The notes below the pieces were generated by a model that was given only the letters and a program-made list of their open reading frames with translations, did no database searches and was not told the DNA's origin. Below are positions 35,312 through 42,946 of a DNA stretch of 45,719 nucleotides, one piece after another; the first letter of the stretch is position 1; each line of letters begins with the position of its first letter. Origin of the DNA: Clostridia bacterium (GTDB lineage: Bacteria; Bacillota; Clostridia; TANB77; CAG-508); contig JAFWNQ010000009.1 of the NCBI GenBank assembly GCA_017510245.1, positions 1 to 45,719 on the forward strand. The letters are read 5' to 3'. The position numbers and the translations under genes are program-made.

Positions 35312-37051
35312 ATGAAGAAAAGTGGTAAAAAAAGATTTTTTATATTACTAATAGTTGTAGCAATAATTCTAATTGGAATTATTATTATTAGAAGAAATAC
35401 TTCAAAAAGTAATAGTGTAAGTATATTAGAAATAACTGAAGATCAAATGAACTATTATAAGATAAAAAAAGAAGATAAATATGGAGTAATAGACAAGAAT
35501 GGAAAGGTTGTAATTGAACCAAAGTTCATAGACATAGAAATACCTAATCCAACTAAGGATTTGTTTCTATGTACTGATAGCACTGATATAAATAATATTG
35601 AGTGGAAAGCATATAATGCGGAGAATAATCAAATTTTAACAGAATACAAATCTGTTGAAGCAATAGAAATAAATCAATTATCTAGTAATATTCCATATGA
35701 GAAAACAGTACTTAAATATAAAGATGGAAATTTGTATGGATTAATAGACTTTGATGGAAATAAAATAATACAAGCACAGTTTGAAGATATACAGAACATA
35801 GATTATAAAGAAGGATATTTAAAAATAAAAAAAGATGGTGCATATGGAGTAGTTACAATTGAGGGAAAAAGGATAATACAACCAGAGTTTAATGATGTTA
35901 TGTCAGACGGATATTATAATGAAAAAACAAAATACTCAAAAGCAGGATTTCTACTACAGATAAAATCTGATGAAGGATATAAATATGGATATGCAAATTT
36001 AGATGGAAAAGAAGTAATTGACACAACTTTTAGCGAATTAAGCAGAATAATAGAAATAGAAGATGAAAAAGATGTTTATTTTATTTCGACTGTAAATGGA
36101 AAAAAAGGACTAATAAAAAATGGTAAGCAAATAATAGAAAACGAATTAGATGATATATCATATGATAGTATAACTAAATTACTAGTTGTTGAGAAGAATG
36201 CATCTTATGGAATAAAAGACTTAGATGGAAAACAGATATTACCAATAGAATATGACTCTATAAACATTGGTGGTGATTATATTAATGCAAATAATGGTGA
36301 AGAAAGAGAAGTTTTCGACACAAATGGAAATAAGTTGGATACTAAGAACAGTAGTCATCTTAAAGTTTCTAAAAATTATAGCATAATAATAGATGAGAAT
36401 AATTACTATAATATCGAAGATTCTTCAAACAATATATTGCTAAAAGATCAATATGTATATATAGAGTATTTTACTAATGACTTATTTATAGCTACAATTG
36501 ATAATAACTCTGGAGTTATAAATTCTAATGGAAACGTTGTTATACCTTTAAAATATAGTTCTATACAAAAAATTGATGGGACAGAAGTGTTACAAGCTAC
36601 TTTATTGGATAATAACAAAGTGGATTTAATAAATGCAAGTGGAGAACTAATAAGCGGACTTGAAAATGGAGTAATTGATAAAACTGATAAATATATAAAA
36701 CTTATTTCAAAGAATAATGTTAAATATTTTGACTATAGTGGAAATGAAAAATCTTATCAAGATATTGTACCAAATAACAAAATATATGCTTCAAATAAAG
36801 ATGGAAAATGGGGATTTGTCGACAATAAAGGAAATGTTGTCGTTAATTATGAGTATGATATGGTTACTGAGCAAAATGGAAATACTGCAGGAATAAAAAA
36901 AGATGGTCTATGGGGAGTTATAGATACTTCAGGAAAAATAGTCTTAAATCCAACATATAAAATAGATTGGGAGAATGTTAAATTCCTTTCAACATACTAT
37001 GAAATTAGCGGTATAAGGGAATCAGTTTATTCTTCAGATATACAACAATAA
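35312..37051 (+). CDS. WG-repeat protein with N-terminal membrane anchor
   Basis: A 579-residue protein: one membrane segment (about 8-26), then an extracytoplasmic region built from at least nine WG-type repeats with pattern G-(V/L/F)-(I/V)-D-x-x-G-K-(V/I)-(V/I)-x-P. Examples are KYGVIDKNGKVVIEPKF, AYGVVTIEGKRIIQPEF, SYGIKDLDGKQILPIEY, KWGFVDNKGNVVVNYEY and LWGVIDTSGKIVLNPTY. WG repeats likely make a beta structure used for binding, with no known catalytic activity. GAAAGGAAATG lies before the ATG. It has its own consensus promoter and stands next to the two-component system. Confidence 0.88.
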   Translation: MKKSGKKRFFILLIVVAIILIGIIIIRRNTSKSNSVSILEITEDQMNYYKIKKEDKYGVIDKNGKVVIEPKFIDIEIPNPTKDLFLCTDSTDINNIEWKAYNAENNQILTEYKSVEAIEINQLSSNIPYEKTVLKYKDGNLYGLIDFDGNKIIQAQFEDIQNIDYKEGYLKIKKDGAYGVVTIEGKRIIQPEFNDVMSDGYYNEKTKYSKAGFLLQIKSDEGYKYGYANLDGKEVIDTTFSELSRIIEIEDEKDVYFISTVNGKKGLIKNGKQIIENELDDISYDSITKLLVVEKNASYGIKDLDGKQILPIEYDSINIGGDYINANNGEEREVFDTNGNKLDTKNSSHLKVSKNYSIIIDENNYYNIEDSSNNILLKDQYVYIEYFTNDLFIATIDNNSGVINSNGNVVIPLKYSSIQKIDGTEVLQATLLDNNKVDLINASGELISGLENGVIDKTDKYIKLISKNNVKYFDYSGNEKSYQDIVPNNKIYASNKDGKWGFVDNKGNVVVNYEYDMVTEQNGNTAGIKKDGLWGVIDTSGKIVLNPTYKIDWENVKFLSTYYEISGIRESVYSSDIQQ

Positions 37052-37052
37052 T

Positions 37053-37084
37053 AATATATAGGCGACAATAGTCGCCTATATATT
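37053..37084 (+). terminator. Terminator-like hairpin after the WG-repeat gene
   Basis: AATATATAGGCGAC (37053-37066) pairs exactly with 37071-37084. The following T content is poor (GTATAGTATAAGTTTT). Confidence 0.6.
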
Positions 37085-37165
37085 GTATAGTATAAGTTTT
37101 GGGGTGTAAACACATAGTTTTTTTACCAATATAATCATAATAAAAATTAAATAAAAGGAGATAAA

Positions 37166-38401
37166 ATGTACATAAACAATAAAACAATTGATTTAGTAAA
37201 CAAGAATGAAAAAGAAATAACGAAACAATTTGATGAAATAAATGAAATAGCTGAATATAATGCAATGAAAGTTTTAAAAGCTTTTAGCAATAATAACTTA
37301 TCTGAAGTACACTTTAATGAAACGACTGGATATGGACTTAGTGATATAGGAAGAGAAGTGATAGAAAAGATATATAGTGAGATCTTTGGAACAGAAGATG
37401 CTTTGGTAAGAGGACAATTTATTTCAGCATCACATGCACTTAATGTGACTTTTTTCGGATTATTAAGACCAGATGACACAATGATTAGCATTTCAGGAAA
37501 ACCATATGACACAATGGATGAAGTTATAGGAATAGTCGATAATCCAAGTTCATTAAAATCATATGGGATACATTATGAACAGATAGATTTAATAGATAAT
37601 GATTTTGATTATGATGGTATTCAAAAACGACTAGCAAAGAACAATGTAAAATTAGTAGAAATACAACGCTCAAGAGGATATTCTTTAAGAAAGAGTATTA
37701 CCTTAGACAAAATTGAAAAAGTAATAAAAACAATAAGAGAAGTTAACAAAGATGTAATAATAATGGTAGATAATTGCTATGGGGAGTTTACAAATAAAAT
37801 TGAACCTAGTAACATTGGAGCAGACGTATTGGTTGGTTCACTAATAAAGAATTTAGGTGGCGGAATAGCACCAAATGGAGCATATGTTGTTGGAAAGAAA
37901 GAATTAATAAAACTAGTAGCAGAAAGATTAACACTTCCTGGAGAAGGAGCAGAAGTTGGACCTACATTGGGAATGAATAAGAAGATATTACAAGGACTAT
38001 TTTTAGCACCAAGTGTTGTTGCAAGCAGTTTAAAGACAGCAGTTTTAACATCTAAAGTAATGGAAGAAATGGGATATTTAGTAGACCCAAAATGGAATGA
38101 AAAAAGAAGTGATATAGTGCAAACAATAACATTCAATGATAGAGACAAGCTAATAAGGTATGTACAAGGGATTCAAATGGGATCACCAGTTGATTCAAAC
38201 ACGATTCCCATTCCAGACGATATGCCCGGTTACACAGATCAAGTTATTATGGCTGCAGGAGCTTTTACACAAGGATCATCAATTGAATTTAGTTGTGATG
38301 CACCAATTCGTCCTCCATATGTTGCATATCAACAAGGTGGATTAACATATGAAACTGGGAAAATTGGAGTAATGAAAGCAATTGATAATATAAGTAATTA
38401 A
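37166..38401 (+). CDS. PLP-dependent lyase, methionine gamma-lyase/YnbB family
   Basis: A 411-residue PLP enzyme matching the Met_gamma_lyase family (YnbB-like, once called aluminium resistance protein). The fold-type I core shows FISASHALNVTFFGLLRPDD, VDNCYGEFTN for the cofactor aspartate, and the Schiff-base lysine K228 in GSLIKNLGGGIAP. The C-terminal stretch AFTQGSSIEFSCDAPIRPPY is typical. The reaction and substrate are not established for the family; sulfur amino acid metabolism is only likely. AAGGAG precedes the ATG. The flavoprotein gene follows 17 bases later. Confidence 0.9.
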   Translation: MYINNKTIDLVNKNEKEITKQFDEINEIAEYNAMKVLKAFSNNNLSEVHFNETTGYGLSDIGREVIEKIYSEIFGTEDALVRGQFISASHALNVTFFGLLRPDDTMISISGKPYDTMDEVIGIVDNPSSLKSYGIHYEQIDLIDNDFDYDGIQKRLAKNNVKLVEIQRSRGYSLRKSITLDKIEKVIKTIREVNKDVIIMVDNCYGEFTNKIEPSNIGADVLVGSLIKNLGGGIAPNGAYVVGKKELIKLVAERLTLPGEGAEVGPTLGMNKKILQGLFLAPSVVASSLKTAVLTSKVMEEMGYLVDPKWNEKRSDIVQTITFNDRDKLIRYVQGIQMGSPVDSNTIPIPDDMPGYTDQVIMAAGAFTQGSSIEFSCDAPIRPPYVAYQQGGLTYETGKIGVMKAIDNISN

Positions 38402-38418
38402 AATTGTTGGAGAGAAAA

Positions 38419-39636
38419 ATGAAAACAATAATAATTGGTGGCGGACCTGCAGGAATGCTAGCCGCAATATCTGCAAAAAAGCAGAAAAATGAAGTGATAT
38501 TATTAGAAAAAATGCATCAACTTGGAAAAAAATTAAGTATTACTGGAAAAGGAAGATGCAATATTACATCAAGCTTAGAAACAACACAAGAGTTTATTGA
38601 TAATATACCCGGAAATGGAAGATTCTTATATAGTGCGTTAAAGAATTTTGATAATGATGATATTATAGAATTACTGGGGATACCGGTAAAAGAAGAAAGA
38701 GGACATAGAATATTTCCAAAGAGTGATAAAGCAAGTGATGTAGTAGAAGCACTAAAAAATAAACTAGATGGAGTAAGAGTTATTACTGATATTAAAGCAG
38801 AAGAGATTATAGTTAACAATGGAAAAGTCGAGGGAGTAAAAACTGACAAGGGAATATTTAAAGCTGATAAAGTGGTATTAGCAACAGGGGGAAAAAGCTA
38901 TCCACAAACAGGTTCGACTGGAGATGGATATAAAATTGCAAAACAACTTGGGCACACTATTATTGAAACAAAGCCATCTTTGATAGCAATGACTATGGAA
39001 AATGAATCATTAAAGTATTGTACAGAACTTCAAGGATTATCACTTAGAAATGTTAGAATCACCATTTATGAAAGTAATACAAAAGTCTATGAAGATTTTG
39101 GTGAAATGATTTTTACTAATTTCGGGATATCAGGACCAATAGTACTCAGTGCATCTGCACATTTAGTTAGAACTAAATTAAGAAATGCTAAAATAGAAAT
39201 AGATTTAAAACCTGCACTTTCAGAACAGAAATTAAATGATAGAGTTTTAAGAGATTTTGAAAAATATAAAAATAAAGAATTAAAAAATAGCTTAAATGAT
39301 CTTTTACCAAGAAAGATAATTCCAGTAATTATTGAAAGAAGTAGAATTGATCAGAATAAAAAGGTAAATGAGATTACAAAACAGGAGAGACAAAAAATTA
39401 TAAAACTATTAAAGTGTTTTGAATTAGAAATAAAAGGATTTAGACCAATTAAAGAAGCAATAATAACTCGAGGAGGAGTTTCTACTAAGGAAATAAATCC
39501 TAAAACAATGGAATCAAAATTAGTAAAAGGACTATTTTTTGCTGGAGAAATAATAGATGTAGACGCATATACAGGAGGCTTTAATTTACAAATAGCATAT
39601 TCTACAGGTTTCACAGCTGGATTAAAGCAAGAGTAA
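38419..39636 (+). CDS. HI0933-family NAD(P)/FAD-dependent oxidoreductase
   Basis: A 405-residue flavoprotein of the BaiN/HI0933 type. The FAD-binding motif is TIIIGGGPAGMLAAISA (about 3-19), followed by MHQLGKKLSITGKGRCNIT. A middle domain contains FTNFGISGPIVLS, and the C-terminal flavin contact is FAGEIIDVDAYTGGFNLQ. Substrate is unknown for most members. ATG 38419 is chosen over in-frame TTG codons at 38404 and 38407 because GGAGAG at 38409-38414 is placed for it. It follows the PLP lyase gene and precedes the YigZ gene, probably in one operon. Confidence 0.92.
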   Translation: MKTIIIGGGPAGMLAAISAKKQKNEVILLEKMHQLGKKLSITGKGRCNITSSLETTQEFIDNIPGNGRFLYSALKNFDNDDIIELLGIPVKEERGHRIFPKSDKASDVVEALKNKLDGVRVITDIKAEEIIVNNGKVEGVKTDKGIFKADKVVLATGGKSYPQTGSTGDGYKIAKQLGHTIIETKPSLIAMTMENESLKYCTELQGLSLRNVRITIYESNTKVYEDFGEMIFTNFGISGPIVLSASAHLVRTKLRNAKIEIDLKPALSEQKLNDRVLRDFEKYKNKELKNSLNDLLPRKIIPVIIERSRIDQNKKVNEITKQERQKIIKLLKCFELEIKGFRPIKEAIITRGGVSTKEINPKTMESKLVKGLFFAGEIIDVDAYTGGFNLQIAYSTGFTAGLKQE

Positions 39637-39667
39637 CGTAGTGCTCTTATAAGTGAAAGGGATTGAT

Positions 39668-40294
39668 ATGATAAAAACTATAAAGGAAGAATCAAGTGCA
39701 GAAATAGTTATAAAGAAATCAAAATTTATTGCAAATGTTTTTTATGTTGAATCTGAAAAACAAGCACAGGATATACTTAAAGAAATGACGAAAAAGTATA
39801 ATGATGCAAAGCATAATTGTTATGCGTATGTGATTAATGAATTACAAGAAGATGGAATAAATAAGATTCAAAAATCAAGTGATAATGGAGAACCAAGTGG
39901 AACTGCAGGAGCGCCATTGCTAGATGTAATAAAAAAGAATGGTCTAACAAATGTATTAATTATTGTTACAAGATATTTTGGAGGAATTCTTTTAGGAACC
40001 GGTGGATTAGTTAAAGCATATACTCAATCAGCAGTGGAAGCTATAAGAAAAAATGAGATAATTGAAAAAGAAATAGGAAATATATATAATGTAGAAATCT
40101 CATATTCAGATTTAAAAGAATTCACACACTATTGTGATATGGAGAATATAACAATTAGTGATACTGAGTATAATGAGAGTATAAATATAATAATTGAAAC
40201 AACAGCAGAGAAATATGACAAATTGATGAATAACAAAACAAATATACTAAATACTAAACTTCTATCAAATAATAATTGGATAATTATTAAATAA
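39668..40294 (+). CDS. YigZ/IMPACT family protein
   Basis: A 208-residue UPF0029/YigZ protein. The N-terminal domain contains the signature SSDNGEPSGTAGAPLLDVI and TRYFGGILLGTGGLVKAYTQSA, followed by a smaller C-terminal ferredoxin-like domain. Eukaryotic IMPACT proteins affect translation control, while the bacterial role is unclear. ATG 39668 is preferred to a GTG at 39653 because GAAAGGGA (about 39656-39662) lies before it. It ends the three-gene unit and is followed by a hairpin at 40362-40410. Confidence 0.92.
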   Translation: MIKTIKEESSAEIVIKKSKFIANVFYVESEKQAQDILKEMTKKYNDAKHNCYAYVINELQEDGINKIQKSSDNGEPSGTAGAPLLDVIKKNGLTNVLIIVTRYFGGILLGTGGLVKAYTQSAVEAIRKNEIIEKEIGNIYNVEISYSDLKEFTHYCDMENITISDTEYNESINIIIETTAEKYDKLMNNKTNILNTKLLSNNNWIIIK

Positions 40295-40361
40295 TTATTA
40301 AATAATAATTAATTAAAATTGTTAATATAACTAAGTTGAAAAAATTAAGATTGACTAAAGT

Positions 40362-40416
40362 GAGGACGTTTTGAAATTCCAAAGAAAAGTTGGAGTTCTA
40401 AAACGTTCTCATTTTA
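40362..40416 (+). terminator. 21-bp imperfect hairpin between yigZ and spo0A
   Basis: Arms 40362-40382 and 40390-40410 pair over 21 positions with three G-U pairs and one A-C mismatch, which suits an RNA structure of the plus strand. ATTTTAC follows. A weak terminator is the simplest reading. The 264 bases from 40295 to 40558 hold no ORF with a ribosome binding site; the spo0A promoter is at their 3' end. Confidence 0.55.
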
Positions 40417-40491
40417 CTAAGATTTAGGTTAGTTATCTCCTATTTAGGAATTAAATAAAAGAGTAAAAAATGGAAAAAAATAGAAAAAGTA

Positions 40492-40520
40492 TTGCAAAAA
40501 AATTTTTAATAATGTATAAT
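40492..40520 (+). promoter_or_regulatory. spo0A promoter
   Basis: TTGCAA (40492-40497), 17 bases, TATAAT (40515-40520) with a TG one base before the -10 box. Confidence 0.65.
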
Positions 40521-40558
40521 CAAATGGTAAAAATTAACAAATATAGGAGGAATTTTGT

Positions 40559-41377
40559 ATGAACGAAAAGATAAAAGTATTAATTGCTGATGACAATTAT
40601 GATTTTGGAATAACGCTACAAAAATTTTTAAGTGATGATGAGGATATTGATGTAGTTGATGTAGTGAGGGATGGGGAAGAAGCATATGCACAAATAATTA
40701 GTAAAAAACCGGATATAGTGCTTTTAGATGTAATTATGCCACACCTCGATGGATTAGGAGTACTTGAACAGCTTTCTAAAACACAGTTGTTGCAAAGACC
40801 AATTTGCATTATGGTATCTGCTGTTGGTCAAGATAAAATAACACAAAAAGCAATTTCATTAGGTGCAGATTATTATATAGTAAAACCATTTGACATTACT
40901 TTGCTAATTCAAAGAATAAAAGATATAAAATATTTTAAACCTGAAGAACAAAAACAACAAATTCTTTCAGGTAAAGAATTAAAAGCTCAATATATACATG
41001 TGAAAGATGGTAATGATAAAGATAATTTGGAAGCCTTAGTTACTAATATTATTCATGAAGTTGGTGTTCCAGCACATATTAAGGGATATCAGTATTTACG
41101 AGAAGCAATAATAATGGTAGTTAATAATATAAACATGATCAATCAAATAACAAAAGAGTTATATCCAGAAATAGCATTTAAATTTAACACAACACCATCT
41201 AGAGTTGAAAGGGCAATTAGACATGCAATTGAAGTTGCTTGGGGAAGGGGAGATCAAAAAATAGTAGAAAGTATATTTGGATACACTGTATCTGCACAAA
41301 AAGGGAAACCGACAAATTCTGAGTTTATAGCAATGATTGCGGATAAACTTAGACTGGAACTAAAAGCAAGTGCATAA
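40559..41377 (+). CDS. spo0A: Sporulation master regulator Spo0A
   Basis: Phosphorelay response regulator that starts sporulation. The 272-residue protein has the receiver with D57 ([12 protein letters not shown]) and a PF lysine site (VKPFD), a hinge, then the Spo0A-specific DNA-binding domain: [19 protein letters not shown], the recognition part [21 protein letters not shown] and [27 protein letters not shown]. This C-terminus is almost unique to Spo0A. AGGAGG precedes the ATG. In many Firmicutes spoIVB lies just upstream, but here a YigZ gene does. ftsZ follows, with its own promoter. Confidence 0.97.
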   Translation: MNEKIKVLIADDNYDFGITLQKFLSDDEDIDVVDVVRDGEEAYAQIISKKPDIVLLDVIMPHLDGLGVLEQLSKTQLLQRPICIMVSAVGQDKITQKAISLGADYYIVKPFDITLLIQRIKDIKYFKPEEQKQQILSGKELKAQYIHVKDGNDKDNLEALVTNIIHEVGVPAHIKGYQYLREAIIMVVNNINMINQITKELYPEIAFKFNTTPSRVERAIRHAIEVAWGRGDQKIVESIFGYTVSAQKGKPTNSEFIAMIADKLRLELKASA

Positions 41378-41413
41378 ATATAGTAAATTTCTTCATTATA
41401 ATATAAAAATACC

Positions 41414-41441
41414 TTGCAAATTCTCAATTTTGTTGTATAAT
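41414..41441 (+). promoter_or_regulatory. ftsZ promoter
   Basis: TTGCAA (41414-41419), 16 bases, TATAAT (41436-41441) with an extended TG. A TGTCGAA element (41456-41462) sits just downstream of the predicted start and matches the core of the Spo0A box. Confidence 0.6.
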
Positions 41442-41480
41442 GTAAATACAAAATATGTCGAATGAATGGAGGATTAATAA

Positions 41481-42470
41481 GTGTTAGAAAGGATACCACA
41501 ACAACATACAAAAGACTTGATCAAAATAAAAGTATTAGGAATAGGTGGCGGAGGAAATAATGCTGTAAATCAAATGATAAAATCAAAAATAAAAGGAGCA
41601 GAATATATATTAATAAATACTGAAAGGCAAATACTAGATAAAGCTAACACTAATGGATGCAAAATACTTCAAATTGGAAAGGAAACTGCACAAGGACTTG
41701 GAGCCGGTGCTAATCCAGAAGTAGGTGAAAAAGCAGCTAGAGAAAGTATGGAAGATATTAATAAGATATTGGATAATACTGATTTAGTATTCTTAACGGC
41801 AGGAATGGGTGGAGGTACTGGAACCGGTGCAATTCCTGTAATAGCTGAACAAGCTAAAAAGAGAGGAATACTTACGATTGGAGTAGTAACAACACCATTT
41901 ACTTTCGAAGGAAAATTAAGAACTGTTAGAGCAGAAGTTGGAATAGAAAAATTAAAGCCAAATGTAAATTCTTTAATTATAATATCTAATAATCAATTAT
42001 TAGAAAATACAGACAAAAATGTTTCAATTTTAAATGCGTTTAAACTTACAGATGATATTTTAAGACAAGCAGTTGAATCAATTACTGATTTAATCCAGTC
42101 AGTAGGAACAATTAATGTTGACTTTGCAGATGTAAAAACTGTACTAAGTTATGAAGGATACTCATATATGGGAATAGGAGAAGCAGAGGGAAATAATAAA
42201 ATTGAAGATGCAACTAAAAATGCTTTGAAAAATCCATTGACTATAAATAGTATAGATGGTGCAAAAGGTGTTATTTTTAATATTAAAGGTGGAGAAGATA
42301 TTGGACTTGATGACATTAATAGAAGTGCAGAAATAATTGCAGAAAGTGTTGATGAAAATGCAAATGTAATATTTGGAACAGAAATAGATCCAGAATTAGA
42401 TAAGAAAGTTATTGTAACTGTAGTTGCTACTGGAGTAGAGAAATTATTAGAAAAGGAAAATGCTAAATAA
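41481..42470 (+). CDS. ftsZ: Cell division protein FtsZ lacking the C-terminal tail
   Basis: Tubulin-like GTPase that forms the division ring. The core is complete: GIGGGGNNAVNQM near 20-32, GMGGGTGTG (108-116) and T7 loop N212-V-D214-F-A-D217. The protein stops at residue 329, straight after the core (VATGVEKLLEKENAK). The long linker and the conserved C-terminal peptide used to bind FtsA, SepF and other partners are absent. The stop is followed immediately by another gene, not by lost tail sequence. It starts with GTG at 41481 behind GGAGGA (41468-41473). A second, tailed ftsZ may exist elsewhere. Confidence 0.93.
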   Translation: MLERIPQQHTKDLIKIKVLGIGGGGNNAVNQMIKSKIKGAEYILINTERQILDKANTNGCKILQIGKETAQGLGAGANPEVGEKAARESMEDINKILDNTDLVFLTAGMGGGTGTGAIPVIAEQAKKRGILTIGVVTTPFTFEGKLRTVRAEVGIEKLKPNVNSLIIISNNQLLENTDKNVSILNAFKLTDDILRQAVESITDLIQSVGTINVDFADVKTVLSYEGYSYMGIGEAEGNNKIEDATKNALKNPLTINSIDGAKGVIFNIKGGEDIGLDDINRSAEIIAESVDENANVIFGTEIDPELDKKVIVTVVATGVEKLLEKENAK

Positions 42471-42628
42471 TGAAGATTACAGATTTAAATTTACTTGAGA
42501 TTGATTTATTTGATGGAGACAAATTAGTTTATAATGGGATGTGTGAGGAAATTCCAGATATTTATAAAGATAAGAAAATTAAAATAAAAAGTATAGATGG
42601 AAAAAAGATTCAGTTAGAACTGGAGTAG
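42470..42628 (+). CDS. Hypothetical 52-aa protein overlapping the ftsZ stop
   Basis: A 52-codon ORF whose ATG shares its first base with the ftsZ stop (TAATG at 42468-42472), the usual sign of translational coupling. The protein is small and charged, with strand-like segments: LNLLEIDLFDGDKLVYNGM, then KKIKIKSIDGKKIQLELE. No membrane span or known domain. Being coupled to a tailless ftsZ, it may be a regulator or partner of it. That is inference only. Composition and the exact overlap favour a real gene. Confidence 0.65.
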   Translation: MKITDLNLLEIDLFDGDKLVYNGMCEEIPDIYKDKKIKIKSIDGKKIQLELE

Positions 42629-42635
42629 TCGTATA

Positions 42636-42690
42636 AATTTCCCATAAGTGGTAATAATCCTTTAAAAGGAGAGAACCATTATGGGAAATT
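42636..42690 (+). promoter_or_regulatory. Hairpin occluding the start of the 64-aa gene
   Basis: AATTTCCCATAA (42636-42647) is the exact reverse complement of TTATGGGAAATT (42679-42690), which contains ATG 42681. Inside, TGGT (42649-42652) pairs with ACCA (42675-42678), and TCCT (42658-42661) pairs with AGGA (42667-42670), part of the ribosome binding site. Both the site and the start codon are paired. Confidence 0.6.
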
Positions 42691-42875
42691 ATGATAAGAA
42701 ATACATTATAAGAGAAGCAGAAATCATTCTTGAAGAATGTAATAAAAAGGTATTAAAAAACAATGATAAAAATAGGATTATTAAATTAAAAGTAATAAAT
42801 AAAAGACTAAAAAGAAGAATTATATTCTGGAAAGTGTGTTCGGCTATTTTAATAGTATTATTTATTCTAATATAG
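42681..42875 (+). CDS. Small single-pass membrane protein (64 aa)
   Basis: A 64-residue protein with a basic helical N-terminal part (residues about 5-46, rich in K, R, E and N) and one C-terminal membrane segment (IIFWKVCSAILIVLFILI, about 47-64). Such tail-anchored shape is seen in small stress or toxin-like proteins, but nothing identifies it. AAAGGAG lies 9 bases before the ATG and both are inside the long hairpin at 42636-42690. It lies 52 bases after the 52-aa ORF and ends before a strong terminator. Confidence 0.7.
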   Translation: MGNYDKKYIIREAEIILEECNKKVLKNNDKNRIIKLKVINKRLKRRIIFWKVCSAILIVLFILI

Positions 42876-42886
42876 AAACTACAGTA

Positions 42887-42946
42887 AATAGAGACGGTTT
42901 TGAATTCTATAAAAATACGAATTCTAAGCCGTCTCTATTCTTTTTA
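42887..42946 (+). terminator. Terminator after the 64-aa gene
   Basis: AATAGAGACGG and partner (42887-42907 with 42919-42939) form a 21-position stem with one G-U pair and one mismatch, followed by TTCTTTTT. It meets the 3' end of the convergent GH57 gene. Confidence 0.85.

Noticed and set aside
36311..36317. Spo0A-box-like TTCGACA inside the WG-repeat gene
   Set aside because: It is in coding sequence far from a promoter; a 7-base match of this kind is expected by chance.
37777..38148. 123-codon open frame on the minus strand
   Set aside because: Antisense to the PLP lyase gene, which contains a clear lysine site and conserved motifs in that stretch.
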